Origin: Mycobacterium kiyosense | Lineage (GTDB): Bacteria > Actinomycetota > Actinomycetes > Mycobacteriales > Mycobacteriaceae | NCBI GenBank assembly: GCA_021654635.1 | Contig: AP025179.1 | Location: forward strand, 1,116,001 to 1,180,000 | Reading direction: 5' to 3' | DNA length: 64,000 bases | In this document: positions 1 to 10,451 of the stretch, one piece after another | How the letters are laid out: every line of letters starts with the position of its first letter | How positions within the stretch are numbered: the first letter of the stretch is position 1 | Translations under genes and position numbers: made by a program | The notes under the pieces: model-generated | Seen by the model: the letters and a program-made list of their open reading frames with translations, nothing else | Told to the model about the DNA's origin: nothing | The model's database searches: none

Positions 1-371
1 TTCTTCTCCGATCGCGAGGGCGGCTACACCCGCATCATCAAGGTCGAGCCGCGCAAGGGTGACAACGCTCCGATGGCGGTGATCGAGCTGGTGCGGGAGA
101 AGACCGTCACTTCGGAGGCCGACCGGGCGCGCCGGGTAGCCGCCCAGCAGGCCAAGACCCAGAAGGACGCACCGCCGGCAGCCACCGAAACGGCGGCCGC
201 GGCGCCGCAGGGCCGCGGTCGAGCCGGAGGCCGTCGAGGAATCGGCCGCCGCTGACGAGGCGGCCACGGAGGCCGCCCCCCGAGACCGCTGCGGCAGCGC
301 CGCAGGCGAGTGTCGAAGAGTCCGACGAGGTCGGAGAGTCCGAAGAGGCCGAAGGGGCCGCCGAGAATTAG
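1..371 (+). CDS. rplQ: 50S ribosomal protein L17, C-terminal part (5' end outside window, tail frameshifted)
   Basis: The start of the gene lies before the window. Frame 1 encodes the end of the L17 fold and runs to a TGA at 253-255. Mycobacterial L17 carries a long acidic, Ala/Glu-rich tail, and that tail is present here only if two single bases are removed: one G of the G3 at 210-212 and one C of the C6 at 276-281. The reading then passes through VEPEAVEES and ETAAAAPQ and ends in EEAEGAAEN at TAG 369-371. L17 is a large-subunit protein of the ribosome. truA starts inside the tail. The identity rests on tail composition and the truA neighbour, since the conserved core is mostly outside the window. 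Confidence 0.8.
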
Positions 372-1212
372 CGAGTCCGTCCGTCTGCGGCTCGACATCG
401 CCTACGACGGAACAGATTTCGCGGGCTGGGCGGCACAAGCCGAGCAACGCACGGTCGCCGGCGTCCTCGATGAGGCGCTGGCGACCGTGTTTCGCTGTCC
501 GATCCAGGTTCGCGCGGCAGGACGCACCGACGCCGGCGTGCATGCCACCGGGCAGGTGGCCCACCTCGACGTGCCCGCCGATGCCGTGCCCAACGCCTAC
601 TCGCGAAACACGCGCCCGGAGGATCCGGAGTTTCTACCGCTGGTGCGCCGGCTCGCCAGATTCCTGCCCGCAGATGTTCGGGTGCTCCATATCGCCCGTG
701 CGCCAGCGGGTTTCGACGCCCGATTCTCGGCGCTGCGCCGCCATTACGCCTACCGGCTGTCGACCGCGCCCTACGGGGTGGTGCCGCAGCTGGCGCGTTT
801 CGTCACCGCCTGGCCGCGCGAGCTGGACCTCGACGCGATGACCGTCGCAGCACGAAACATGTTGGGACTGCACGACTTCGCAGCGTTCTGCCGTCATCGC
901 GAAGGCGCCACCACCATCCGCGAGCTGCAAAGACTGGACTGGTCGCGAGATGGGGACCTGATCACCGCGCAGGTCAGTGCCGACGCGTTCTGCTGGTCGA
1001 TGGTGCGCTCGCTGGTGGGCGCGCTGCTGGCCGTCGGTGAGCACCGGCGCACACCGCAATGGTGTGTTGAACTGCTCACCGCGACAACCAGATCCAGTGA
1101 CTTCGCGGCTGCGCCGCCGCAAGGGCTGACGCTGGTCGCGGTGGACTACCCGCCGGACGACCAGCTCGCGGCCCGCAACCTGATCACCCGCGACATCCGG
1201 TCCCGAAGCTAA
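310..1212 (+). CDS. truA: tRNA pseudouridine(38-40) synthase TruA
   Basis: Converts uridines 38-40 of the tRNA anticodon arm to pseudouridine in the cytoplasm. The 300-residue product has the TruA landmarks: YDGTDFAGW near the N-terminus, the catalytic-Asp motif [11 protein letters not shown] at about residue 75, [12 protein letters not shown] near 140, and the C-terminal [14 protein letters not shown]. The GTG start at 310 lies within the rplQ tail and gives the basic, Pro-rich leader seen in mycobacterial TruA, so rplQ and truA overlap and are probably co-transcribed. The stop overlaps the end of the convergent cutinase gene by about 3 bases. Confidence 0.95.
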   Translation: MSKSPTRSESPKRPKGPPRISESVRLRLDIAYDGTDFAGWAAQAEQRTVAGVLDEALATVFRCPIQVRAAGRTDAGVHATGQVAHLDVPADAVPNAYSRNTRPEDPEFLPLVRRLARFLPADVRVLHIARAPAGFDARFSALRRHYAYRLSTAPYGVVPQLARFVTAWPRELDLDAMTVAARNMLGLHDFAAFCRHREGATTIRELQRLDWSRDGDLITAQVSADAFCWSMVRSLVGALLAVGEHRRTPQWCVELLTATTRSSDFAAAPPQGLTLVAVDYPPDDQLAARNLITRDIRSRS

Positions 1213-1804
1213 AGCTTGCCCGCAACAAACCCGGCGGCCTGATCCACCAGGCCGGAATCGATGTACGACGGCTGCAGGTGTGACGGCCAGTTCGTGCCCT
1301 TGCCGCAGATAGGGTCGCCCTGCGCGCACTGGTCGATCGTCTTGCCCGCGTAGGCCGGAGCAACTCCGTGGGTGCCGTTGCCGAACAACGCGACCGCCGC
1401 GACGTGCTGATCCACCCCCCGGCGGGATGCGGCCCCAGGTGGCCAGGTCGGCCACCTCGGCGCCCAGGGAATACCCGCCGAGCACCTCGCGGGTGTTCGG
1501 GCAGCCTTTCGCCATCGATTGGACGTGCTGGCTCATATCGTTGGCGCCACTGTCGACGGAGATGTTGGCCGGATAGTTGACTCCATACACCCCGATGGGC
1601 AAGCTTGTCTTGCCCCGCAGCGAACTGACCAGAGCGTCGCCGACGGCACCGACCCCCGGGTGGCTCCTCGCGGCCGCGGGCGAACACCACCTCGACACCC
1701 GGGCACGACGCGGCCACCGCGGGTGCCGCGGCGATCATCGGTGTGAACGACAGCAACGGGAAAATCGCAAAACCGGTCAAGCGAGCAAACGGATCGAGCC
1801 TCAT
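1209..1804 (-). CDS. cut4: Cutinase-family secreted hydrolase, Cut4-like (two frameshifts)
   Basis: Secreted serine esterase of the cutinase-like protein family. The reading starts with a signal peptide ([12 protein letters not shown] to AVAAS), then [11 protein letters not shown]. It needs one base removed at C5 1653-1657 to enter [16 protein letters not shown], and one removed at C6 1415-1420 to enter [13 protein letters not shown] and reach TAG at 1209. The nucleophile elbow is GYSLG instead of the usual GYSQG. The paired Cys and the Asp/His segment (QCAQGDPIC, then WPSHL) are present. The gene sits immediately downstream of a second cutinase gene, as cut4/cut3 do in M. tuberculosis. Both breaks are in homopolymers and may be sequencing errors; a real pseudogene cannot be excluded. 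Confidence 0.75.
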
Positions 1805-1857
1805 GATCCGATGTTACGGATTGACGCGAAATCGGCCAGCAGAGTTAGCCGGCGGCC

Positions 1858-2721
1858 TTATACGACGGGGGCCTGCGGGATCGATCCCGGCGATCCCGGC
1901 GACCCCGGCGTCTGGGGCGTCTGGGGCGTCTGGGGCACCGATCCCGGGTACTGGGGGAACTGCGGAACCGCAGGCACCGACCCCGGCAGCTGGGGTGAGT
2001 AGCCGGGAATCTGCCCGGGCAGGTGCGGGGTAGCCCCAGCCGTCAGTCTCTGGGCGACGAAGGTGGCCCCCAGGGTGGTGTACGTCGGGACGTAGCCCTC
2101 GGTGTGCCCGCTCCACTCGTTGCCGGAGCCGGCGTGGCAGATCGGGTCCATCGGGTTGCAGTAGTCGACAGCCTTGGCGCCCAGCAGCGCGCTCTTGTTC
2201 GGCAACGATCCGCCGGCACGGTCGGCGACGTCACCGAAGGTCACCACCGCCACGACATTGTCGACGTACTGCGGCGGCAGCGAGCTACCCCAGCTGATGC
2301 CGCCGATCGGAACGCCGGCAACGATGTCCATCACCGACGCGCCCTGCGAGTATCCGCCCAACACGATCTTGGTGTTCGGGCACGACGACACCGTCGCCTT
2401 GACATGGGAAATCACGTCGTTTGCCCCGTCGCCGCCATGCAACTGCAGCTTGCTGGCGGCGTAGTTGACCCCATAAGTCCCGATGTTCAACCCGCTGGTC
2501 TGCGCGCGGAGCGAGTCGACGAAGGCGTCGCCCACCCGGCCCATACCCGTGGGCTCGTTGGTGCCGCGGGCGAAAACCACCTCGGCGTCCGGGCAGTCGG
2601 CGGCTGAGGCCACCGGCAGGGCAGCACCCGGGATGAGCGCGACAGCGCCCGCCACTGCGGCGGCCAGAGCTAGGGTGCCGGTGCCGGCCCGACCGGCCGT
2701 CCGGATGAATTGCAGAAGCAC
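1858..2721 (-). CDS. cut3: Cutinase-family secreted hydrolase, Cut3-like
   Basis: Intact 287-residue secreted esterase. A signal peptide of about 40 residues ends near VASA, followed by [18 protein letters not shown], typical of cutinase-like proteins. The catalytic Ser lies in GYSQG, the Asp in CNPMDPIC and the His in SGHTEGYV. The last 60 residues are a low-complexity Pro/Gly/Gln tail (repeats of QTPQTPG and GSPG) that is not part of the fold. GTG start at 2721. It probably hydrolyses ester bonds in lipids at the cell surface; the substrate is not visible from sequence. It is the first gene of a minus-strand pair with the Cut4-like gene. Confidence 0.88.
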   Translation of the reverse strand: MLLQFIRTAGRAGTGTLALAAAVAGAVALIPGAALPVASAADCPDAEVVFARGTNEPTGMGRVGDAFVDSLRAQTSGLNIGTYGVNYAASKLQLHGGDGANDVISHVKATVSSCPNTKIVLGGYSQGASVMDIVAGVPIGGISWGSSLPPQYVDNVVAVVTFGDVADRAGGSLPNKSALLGAKAVDYCNPMDPICHAGSGNEWSGHTEGYVPTYTTLGATFVAQRLTAGATPHLPGQIPGYSPQLPGSVPAVPQFPQYPGSVPQTPQTPQTPGSPGSPGSIPQAPVV

Positions 2722-2842
2722 GTCGAGATTTTACCCGCGGCCGGGCCGGGCAAAACCTTTCGCAGCTGTGGATGAACGGTGAATCCGGGCTGGGCGCAGG
2801 CCCTACCGTTGCGGGTGATTCGGGCAAGTCTGGGGAGATTCA

Positions 2843-4241
2843 GTGCCGCGCCAAGCGTCCACCTGGCTGCATACCAGCGGCCACCGGTTCCTGCTGCGGC
2901 GCATCGAGAGCGCATTGCTGGGCGAGGATCCGGGGTCGATCAGCGAGCCCCCGCGCGCACCCGCGGCGGCGCTGGCACTCGGATGCGTCCTGGCGGTCGC
3001 TGCGCTGCTGGGATGCGCGTGCCTGGCGTTGCTGCGGCCACAGCCCGGGCTCGGCGACGTGCGACTGGTGATGGGCCGGCAATCCGGAGCCTTGTATGTG
3101 CGGCTCGCCGACACGTGGCATCCGGTGCTGAACCTGGCGTCGGCTCGGTTGATCCTGGCGGCCGCGGCCGACCCGGTACCGGTGCGCGAGTCCGAGCTCG
3201 AGCACACCAAACGTGGCGCGCTGCTGGGGATTCCGGGTGCACCGCAGTTCATCCCCGCGCCGTTGCCGGAGCGCGGGTCGACCTGGACGATCTGCGACAG
3301 TGACCCCGGACCGGAGACCACGGTGATCATCGGAACCGCGACCGATGCATCCGTGCGTCGTCTGGACCCCGGACACGCCGCCGTGGTCAGCACCGGCCCG
3401 GGCTCGCCGACTTTTCTGCTCTACCGGGGCCTGCGCGCGGCGGTAGATCTGGCCGATCCGGCCGTCCGGCAGGTGCTGGGACTGGCGGAGCCGGCACCGC
3501 AACGCGCTTCGCAGTCGTTGCTGAACGCGATCCCCGAGGCCCCACCCATCGCCGCGCCGCGCATCCCCGGCGCAGGTGCGCCGGCGGGACCCTGGCTGCC
3601 CGACCTGAAAATCGGCAGTGTGCTGCGAATCACACGTGCATCGGGTGACGAATATTACGTCGTGCTTGCCGACGGGGTGCAGCGCATCGGCCGCGTCGCC
3701 GCCGACCTGCTGCGCATCATCGACTCGCACCGCAGCACGCAGCCCGTCGCCGTGGCGCCCGACGTGATCCGGGGGGTTCCAGTGGTGCACACGCTGCCGG
3801 TCGCCGGCATTGCCGAACAGGCGCCCAGCGGCTACTCCACCGACGCCACAGTGTGTGCGGCATGGACGCCCGGACCGTCCGGTGCCGCGGACGTCGGGCT
3901 GCTGACCGGCGCCGGCCCGCCGGTCGGCCAGGCTTTCAAGCTGGCGCAGGCCGACGGCCGCGGCCCTGCCGTCGACGCCGTCCATCTCCCGCCGGGCCGA
4001 AGTGTCTACGTGGCGGCGCAGAGCCTCACCGGAACCGGCGCCCGGGTCGCGACCCGCTATCTCGTGACCGACACCGGGGTGCGGTTCGCGATCCACGACG
4101 ACGACGCCGCTCGCGCCCTCGGGCTGCCGGCCACGACCGCCGCCGCGCCGTGGCCGATCCTTGCCGCTGCCGTGCGGGCCGGAATTGGGTCGGGAAAAGG
4201 CCTTAGTCGCCCACGACGCGATTGTCGCCGGAGCGCGCTGA
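2843..4241 (+). CDS. eccB4: ESX-4 secretion system protein EccB4 (frameshift near 4170)
   Basis: EccB is the single-pass membrane subunit of the type VII core complex, with a large periplasmic domain. The N-terminus PRQASTWLHTSGHRFLLRR is the conserved cytoplasmic leader; a transmembrane helix spans about residues 38-62 (ALALGCVLAVAALLGC). The rest is the repeat domain with the two cysteines in WTICDSD and DATVCAAW. A frame change at about 4165-4172 restores the normal C-terminus, LPCGPELGREKALVAHDA, ending at TGA 4239-4241, giving the roughly 465-residue length of EccB4. Without it the frame runs on to 4441 with unrelated sequence. The end overlaps convergent mycP4. Confidence 0.9.
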
Positions 4242-5561
4242 CCGCGTACCTCTCAGCGCGGTGGAGCAGACCGCCGCCAGCAACACCAGCAGGCAGATCC
4301 CGGCGCCACCGAACGCGGTGCCGCGTGAGCGGTCGACCGACGGGTCGCGACGGCCGGCGGGCGGCGCCGGCACCTCGACCGACGGCGGCTTCGACTCGTG
4401 GGAGGCCGGGCCGGCCGCCCCGGTGGTGTCCGTGCCGATAGCGGCGAGCGCGTCGACCGTGCCGTGGCCCACCACCGGATCCCAGCCGCCGGGCGGATGG
4501 TGAGCGGTCGACTCGATGCGCTGCATCACCTGACGCGCGGTGAGCGCCGGGAACCGGGCCCGAATCAGCGCGGCCAGCCCGCTGACAACCGGTGCGGCGT
4601 AGCTGGTTCCCGACAGGGGCGCCGATTCGTTGTCCGCGTTGACCGTCTCGTCGGTGACCGGGCTCAGCGAGGTGACCTCCTCGCCGGTCGCCGCGACGTC
4701 CACCCACGGCCCGGGCAGGGTGAACGCTGAAGGGGCGCCGCGGGAATCGACCGATCCGACCGTCAGCACGTAGTCGTCGTACCACGCCGGGCTCACCACC
4801 ACCGAGACGGTCTCACGGGTGACACCGGGCGCCTGGGGCGGGCATTGGCCGGGCCCGCCGGTGTTGCCGGCCGCGGCCACCACGACGATGTTCTTGACGT
4901 CGACCGCGTACGCCAGGGCAGCCCCGAGGGCGCGGTCGTCGAGATTGTCGGTGACCGCGACGCACGCGACCGGCGAGATGTTGATGACGGTGGCGCCCAG
5001 ATCGGCGGCGGTACGCACCGCCCTGGCCAGGGTTTGGACGTCCCCGACACCGGTACCCGAGCCGACCGGACCGAATTTGGCGCTCGATTGCCGGATGCTG
5101 ATCAGCGTGACGTCGGGCGCCACGCCGCCGACCTTGTCGACGCCGGGAGCGGTGGTGGCAGCGATGATTCCGGCCACCAGCGTGCCGTGGGCGTCGCAGT
5201 CCTGGGTGCCGTCGCCGGTGGACACATAGTCGCCGCCGCCCACCAGGTTCTGCAGCCGCGGGTGCCGGCGGACGCCGGTGTCGACGACCGCCACCCGTTG
5301 CCCGGCGCCGCGGGTGAACTGCCAGATCCGCGGCAGATCGAGGTCGGCGAGTTGGCTGGGCGGCCCGGTCCTGGCCGGGTCGTCGATGGCTGCGGCGCAC
5401 ACCTCGCGCTGCACGGTGCGCTGCGGGGGCGCCGGGGAAGTTGCTGCGGGCAGCAGCTTTTCGTCGACCGGAGGCGGTGTCACCGCGGATGCCGGCGCGG
5501 CACAATTGGCAGCCGCAAACGCCATCGCCACGGAGATGCACGCCGCCCGGTACGGCCTCAC
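4203..5561 (-). CDS. mycP4: ESX-4 membrane-anchored mycosin protease MycP4
   Basis: Subtilisin-like serine protease associated with the ESX-4 membrane complex. Signal sequence at residues 1-27, then the catalytic triad: Asp in VAVVDTGV, His in DAHGTLVAGI and Ser in SGTSYAAP. The oxyanion Asn is in AAAGNTGG. A Pro-rich linker precedes a C-terminal transmembrane helix (AGICLLVLLAAVCSTAL) and a short basic end. The GTG at 5561 overlaps the TGA of eccD4 as GTGA, so the two are translationally coupled; the predicted 452 residues match the family. A longer in-frame extension upstream lies inside eccD4 and is not used. Confidence 0.93.
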   Translation of the reverse strand: MRPYRAACISVAMAFAAANCAAPASAVTPPPVDEKLLPAATSPAPPQRTVQREVCAAAIDDPARTGPPSQLADLDLPRIWQFTRGAGQRVAVVDTGVRRHPRLQNLVGGGDYVSTGDGTQDCDAHGTLVAGIIAATTAPGVDKVGGVAPDVTLISIRQSSAKFGPVGSGTGVGDVQTLARAVRTAADLGATVINISPVACVAVTDNLDDRALGAALAYAVDVKNIVVVAAAGNTGGPGQCPPQAPGVTRETVSVVVSPAWYDDYVLTVGSVDSRGAPSAFTLPGPWVDVAATGEEVTSLSPVTDETVNADNESAPLSGTSYAAPVVSGLAALIRARFPALTARQVMQRIESTAHHPPGGWDPVVGHGTVDALAAIGTDTTGAAGPASHESKPPSVEVPAPPAGRRDPSVDRSRGTAFGGAGICLLVLLAAVCSTALRGTRSARSGDNRVVGD

Positions 5562-6871
5562 GGCTGCAGGCTCAGGGCGCGGACCGCGCTGAACGCACCA
5601 CACGTCCAGCACGCCAGCGGTACCGCGGCGGCCAGTGCGATACAGCCCAACACGTCGACGCCACGACGCGTGATGGGTGAGGGTGCGAATGTGGGAGCGA
5701 GGAAGCCCACATACAGTGCGGCCGCGGTCAGGGTCACCGTCAGTGCCACCAGCCATGGGCCGCACCGGGGCGCACCGGCCACGGCGAGGGCCAATGTTGT
5801 TGTGCTGGTGGCAATTGCGGCCACCAGGAAGACGAGCGATCTGCGCCGGTCGGTTCGCGCATGCAGCAGCAGCGCAGCGCCGGTGAGTGCGGCCAGCGGG
5901 ATGGCGCGATGAGCGGTGCATGCGGCCGTCGTGGCGCCCAGCGCCGCGACCGCTGCGAAGCCGGCGCGCAGGCTGGTCAACCAATTCTCGGCCCGTCGCG
6001 TTCGGTCGGCCAGCTCTGCTGCGCTGCGGGCCGGGCCGGGCGACAGGCCGGCCAACATCATGGACATCCGCGGCGCCATCTCGATCAGTCCCAGGCAGGC
6101 GACGGCGGTCACCGACGCGGTCACGTCAAGCCGAGTCCCGGTGAGAACCGCCGCCAGTGCGGCCAGCGCCACGACGATGGCCGCACCCGCCAGGGCGGTC
6201 AAAGTGACTACACCGCAGCGCGCTAGGCGCAGCGCCAGCACAGCGGTGACTGCCGTGGCCATCGCCGCCAGCAACACGGCGGGAGCACCCGGGACGCCGG
6301 GCACCGCCAGCAGACCGGCTACGGCGGCGAACGTCGTGGCGAGAATCGCCAATGTCAGTTCTGCGATCGGATCATGAAACACATTGCGAAACAGAGCAAT
6401 AGCGAACAGGGCGGCCAGAGCGGCGGTGGCTGCGGCAAGTACGGTGCCGTTGGACTCCGTCGCGACGGTGAACGCATTGCGGACCATGACCAGCGCGCCG
6501 GTAACGGTGAATGCGACGGCGGTTAGGGCGCCACCGACCCGGTTCACCGGCAGGCCAGTTGTGGTCTTGAGGCCGGCTGCCACCGCCTCGGCGTCGTCGT
6601 CGTGACGAGGTGCCGGCGGCGGAGTGCTCTGTTCGGCGAGGACCAGGACAGCGCCGTCGCGGATATCGTTCTGCGCCAGCGTCGTCGAACCCGGTAACGG
6701 AGCGCAGCCGACGCGGGAGAGCCGGTGGCGGCCCAGGGTGGGGCCGCCCAGGACGTCGAGGATCGACGGAATGAGCTCGGCGACGGGCATGGTGGCGGGC
6801 AGCGTCAGGTCAGTGCTGGTACCCCCGCAGTGAACGGTGACACGACATGGTGATGCGCTCATCGCTGACAT
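5558..6871 (-). CDS. eccD4: ESX-4 secretion system membrane pore protein EccD4
   Basis: EccD is the polytopic membrane component of type VII systems. The N-terminal ~90 residues form the ubiquitin-like cytoplasmic domain (CRVTVHCGG, ILDVLGGPTLGRHRLSRVG); about eleven hydrophobic helices follow, starting near GGALTAVAFTVTGALVMVR and ending at CWTCGAFSAV. I chose ATG 6871 (or 6862), since codons further upstream reach into the divergent promoter region. It forms a minus-strand operon with mycP4 and diverges from eccC4 across 85 bp. Confidence 0.9.
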   Translation of the reverse strand: MSAMSASPCRVTVHCGGTSTDLTLPATMPVAELIPSILDVLGGPTLGRHRLSRVGCAPLPGSTTLAQNDIRDGAVLVLAEQSTPPPAPRHDDDAEAVAAGLKTTTGLPVNRVGGALTAVAFTVTGALVMVRNAFTVATESNGTVLAAATAALAALFAIALFRNVFHDPIAELTLAILATTFAAVAGLLAVPGVPGAPAVLLAAMATAVTAVLALRLARCGVVTLTALAGAAIVVALAALAAVLTGTRLDVTASVTAVACLGLIEMAPRMSMMLAGLSPGPARSAAELADRTRRAENWLTSLRAGFAAVAALGATTAACTAHRAIPLAALTGAALLLHARTDRRRSLVFLVAAIATSTTTLALAVAGAPRCGPWLVALTVTLTAAALYVGFLAPTFAPSPITRRGVDVLGCIALAAAVPLACWTCGAFSAVRALSLQP

Positions 6872-6924
6872 GCTAACCAGGCTGCGGTGAAACGGCTTTC
6901 GGTCGTCCACAGGTGACTTGCGGC

Positions 6925-6953
6925 GGATCCGCGTGGTTGCCTAGCGTCGTCGA
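6925..6953 (+). promoter_or_regulatory. Candidate SigM-like promoter for eccC4
   Basis: GGATC at 6925-6929, 18 bases, then CGTCGAAC from 6948. This resembles the SigM-type ECF promoter (GGAAC spacer CGTC) with one mismatch in the -35. The predicted transcription start would fall at or next to the GTG of eccC4 at 6957, implying a leaderless mRNA. Weaker than the two matching sites at esxU and at 14863. Confidence 0.4.
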
Positions 6954-6956
6954 ACT

Positions 6957-9900
6957 GTGCGTGCGGTCGTCGAAATCGCCCCGCCACCGGAGCTTCCGCG
7001 TTCGGAGCCCGCGGGCCTGTTGGCGTTGTTGTTGCCGATGGTCATGTCGGCCACCATGCTGGGCGTCACCGCCGCGGCGTTCTGGAGCGGTGCGCCGGTG
7101 GCGCGCAACCCTACCTTTCTCGCGTTTCCGACGATGATGTCGGTGTCGATGGTGGTGACGGCGCTGACCGGCCGCGGCCGTCGGCGGGGTACGGCGGTCA
7201 ACGCCGACCGGCGACGATACTTCGATTACCTCAGCGCAGTGCGTCGTGAGGTCACTGAAATCGCTTCGGCGCAATATGATTCGGTGATTCGTTCGCACCC
7301 CGATCCCGACGAGTTGTGGACCCTGGCCGGCGGCGGTCGCATGTGGGAGCGGCGACCGGACGACCCGCTCTTCTGCGTGGTGCGTATCGGTGTCGGAACC
7401 GTTCCACTCGCCACCCCCGTGGTGGCTGCCCAGGGTCCGGCCGAGCAGCGGTGCGACCCGGTCAGCGTCGAGGCACTGCGCCGGTTTCTCGATGTCCATT
7501 CCTCGCTAGAAGCTCCCGTCGTGATCCGGTTGGATGCCACGGTGACGATCGACGGCGCGGCGCCGCGAGTGCGCGGGCTGCTGCGGGCGATCGTGTGCGA
7601 GCTGGCGGTGCTGCATTCGCCGGATCATCTGGCGATCGGCAGCGTGGTCAGCGAGTCGCGCGCACACCATTGGCAATGGCTGAAATGGCTGCCACACCGC
7701 CAGCATCCGAACGCAGGCACGGCCGCACCGCGCCGCACGGTGCTGATCGTCGACACCCCCGAGCCCGACGTGCCCGTGCCGGACGGCGGCACGGTGCTGC
7801 GGGTCGGCGCAGACGGCCCCGTGCTGCGCGTGCACCATCCCGGCGGGGTCGATGTGTTGACTGCCCCGGATCGGCTGGACGAGGCCGAGGCGGTGGCCTG
7901 CGCACGCCGGCTGGCGGCCCACTCCGGAACGTCGATACAGCCGGGTGACACTGCGTGGGTGAGCCTGGTCGGCATCGACGATATCGGCGGGTTCAACCCG
8001 AACTCGCTGTGGCACAACGGGATATCGCCGCTACGCGTCCCGATCGGCAGCACCGTCGACGGTCGGCCGGTGACACTCGACATCCGAGAGGCCGCCGAGC
8101 AGGGGATGGGACCGCACGGACTGTGTGTCGGCGCCACCGGCTCGGGCAAGTCGGAGCTGTTGCGCACCATCGCCCTGGGCATGATGGCGCGCAATTCGCC
8201 CGAAGTCCTCAACCTGCTACTGATCGACTTCAAAGGCGGCGCAACGTTCCTCGACTTCGCCGACTCGGCGCACGTGGCCGCCGTGGTCACCAACCTGGCC
8301 GACGAAGCGCCACTGGTCGCCCGGATGCGTGATGCCCTGGCCGGTGAGATGAACCGGCGGCAGCAACTACTGCGTAAGTCGGGTAGTGCCAGTGTTGCGG
8401 CCCACACCAAATCGCCTGCCGCCAAACCTCTTCCCGCCCTGTTCGTAATCGTCGACGAGTTCTCCGAGCTGCTCAGCCAGCATCCGGACTTCGCCGACAC
8501 CTTCGTCGCGCTGGGACGACTGGGCCGCTCGCTGGGGATACACCTGCTGCTGGCCAGTCAGCGGCTCGACGAAGGCCGGCTGCGGGGACTCGAGTCACAC
8601 CTGTCCTACCGAATCTGTCTGAAAACGCTGTCGGCCAGCGAATCGCGAACCGTTCTGGGTACTCTCGACGCCTACGAGCTGCCGGCGGCGCCGGGCGCGG
8701 GCTATCTGCGGGTCGCCAACGGCGAGCCGATCCGCTTTCAGGCCGCATGCGTTTCGGGCCCACCACCACCTGAGCGGCCCGGCGTTGCCCAGCCGATCGA
8801 GGTACGGCGATTCACCGCGGCGTCCGACGAGGCGGTGACATGCGAGCGCCCGAGTACGTCCGTGTTGGGAATGATGTTGAGTCGGCTGTCGGGTCACGGG
8901 CCGCCGGCGCACCCGGTGTGGTTACCGCCGCTGCACGCGGCACCCTCCCTTGGTTCGCTGTTGAGGGGTTGCACGTCAAACCGATTGGCGGTTCCGATCG
9001 GTCTCGTCGACCTGCCATACGACCAGTCGCGGGTCCCGCTGATGGTCGAATTGTCCGGTGCCGCAGGCAACGTCGCCGTAGTCGGCGCACCGCAGTCGGG
9101 CAAGTCGACCGCACTGTGCACTCTCGTCACCGCCTTGGCAGCCACGCGGGACGCCGGACAGGCGCAGTTCTATTGCCTGGACTTCGGTGGCGGGATGCTT
9201 TCGTCGCTGCTCGACCTGCCGCACGTGGGTGCGGTCGCCGACCGCGGCCACCCAGAACTGGTCTGGCGGATGATCGCCGAACTGGAGTCGCAGCTGCACG
9301 CCCGCGCGGCCACCTTCCGGGATCACCCGACGGCGCGGCAATCCGTCGCCGATGTGTTCCTGGTCGTGGACGGTTGGGCGGCCCTGCGGCAGGAATTCGA
9401 GGAGATTGAGGAAACCGTCACGGCGATTGCGGGTCAAGGTCTTTCGTACGGTGTGCACGTAGTGCTGACGGCTTCGCGCTGGGCCGAACTGCGGCCCGCG
9501 TTGAAGGATCAGCTCGGCACCCGGATCGAGCTGCGACTGGGCGATCCGGCCGATTCCGAGTTCGACCGCAGCCAGGCCCGAAATGTGCCCGCCCACCGGC
9601 CGGGACGTGGACTGACCCACGACGGTGCGCACGTGATCGTCGCGCTGCCCGGGCTGGACGGGTTCGAGTTGCGCCGGGGTACCACGGTAGCGCCCCCGAT
9701 ACCGCTGCTGCCCAACATATTCGGCTACGACGCGATGGCTGCCGGGGATACGCGGGGGGATCCTGCTCGGGCTCGAAGAGCGTTCATTACAACCTCTCGC
9801 GGTCGATTTCGAGCGAAACCGGCACCTGCTGATCCTGGGCGACAACGGCTGCGGAAAGACCTCCGCGCTGCGGACTCTGTGCCGGGAAATACTGCGTACC

Positions 9901-10451
9901 AACACCGCAGCGCAGGCGCAGCTGTTCTTGGTGGACTTCCGGCGTACGTTGCTCGGGGTGGTGGACACCGAACACCTCGGTAGCCATGCCATGTCGCCGG
10001 CGTCGCTGGGAACGATGTTGCCGGTCCTGGTCGACGCACTGCGCGCCCGGATGCCCGGAGCGGATGTCACGCAGGCACACAGCTGCGGAGTCGATCGTGG
10101 TGGACCGGACCGGCAATCTACCTCGTGGTCGACGACTACGACCTGGCGGCCGGTGCCGCGTCGGGAAACCAGTTGAGCGAGCTACTCGAATACCTGCCGT
10201 ATGCAACCGATCTCGGCCTGCATGTGATCGCCGCACGGCGCAGCGGCGGCGCGGCACGCGCCTTGTTCGAACCGCTGCTCGCGACGCTGCGCGACCTGGG
10301 CTGCATGACGCTGATGATGAGCGGTCGCCCCGATGACGGGCCGCTGCTCGGGCCGAAACCGCCGGTGCCGCTGCCGCCGGGCCGCGGCATCCTGACCACC
10401 CGTCCCGGCGTAGCGCAGCGGGTGCAGGTGGCCTGGAGCCCGCCCGGATGA
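6957..10451 (+). CDS. eccC4: ESX-4 FtsK/SpoIIIE-type ATPase EccC4 (two compensating frameshifts)
   Basis: Motor ATPase that recognises and drives type VII substrates. Two transmembrane helices lie at about residues 22-44 and 54-72. Three ATPase domains follow: Walker [10 protein letters not shown] near residue 390, GAPQSGKST near 709 and GDNGCGKTS near 960, with Walker B-like LLLIDFKGG and [12 protein letters not shown] in the first. The reading frame slips at the G-run 9755-9760 (one G missing, RGGILLG restored) and returns at about 10080 (QLRSRSWW, then [10 protein letters not shown]). After repair the protein is about 1165 residues, normal for EccC4. The stop overlaps the next gene as ATGA. 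If the breaks were real, ATPase domain 3 would be lost. Confidence 0.9.

Noticed and set aside
4242..4441. Extended C-terminus of EccB4 up to 4441
   Set aside because: The unshifted frame is unrelated, Arg/Pro-rich sequence; the repaired frame ends at 4241 with the conserved tail.
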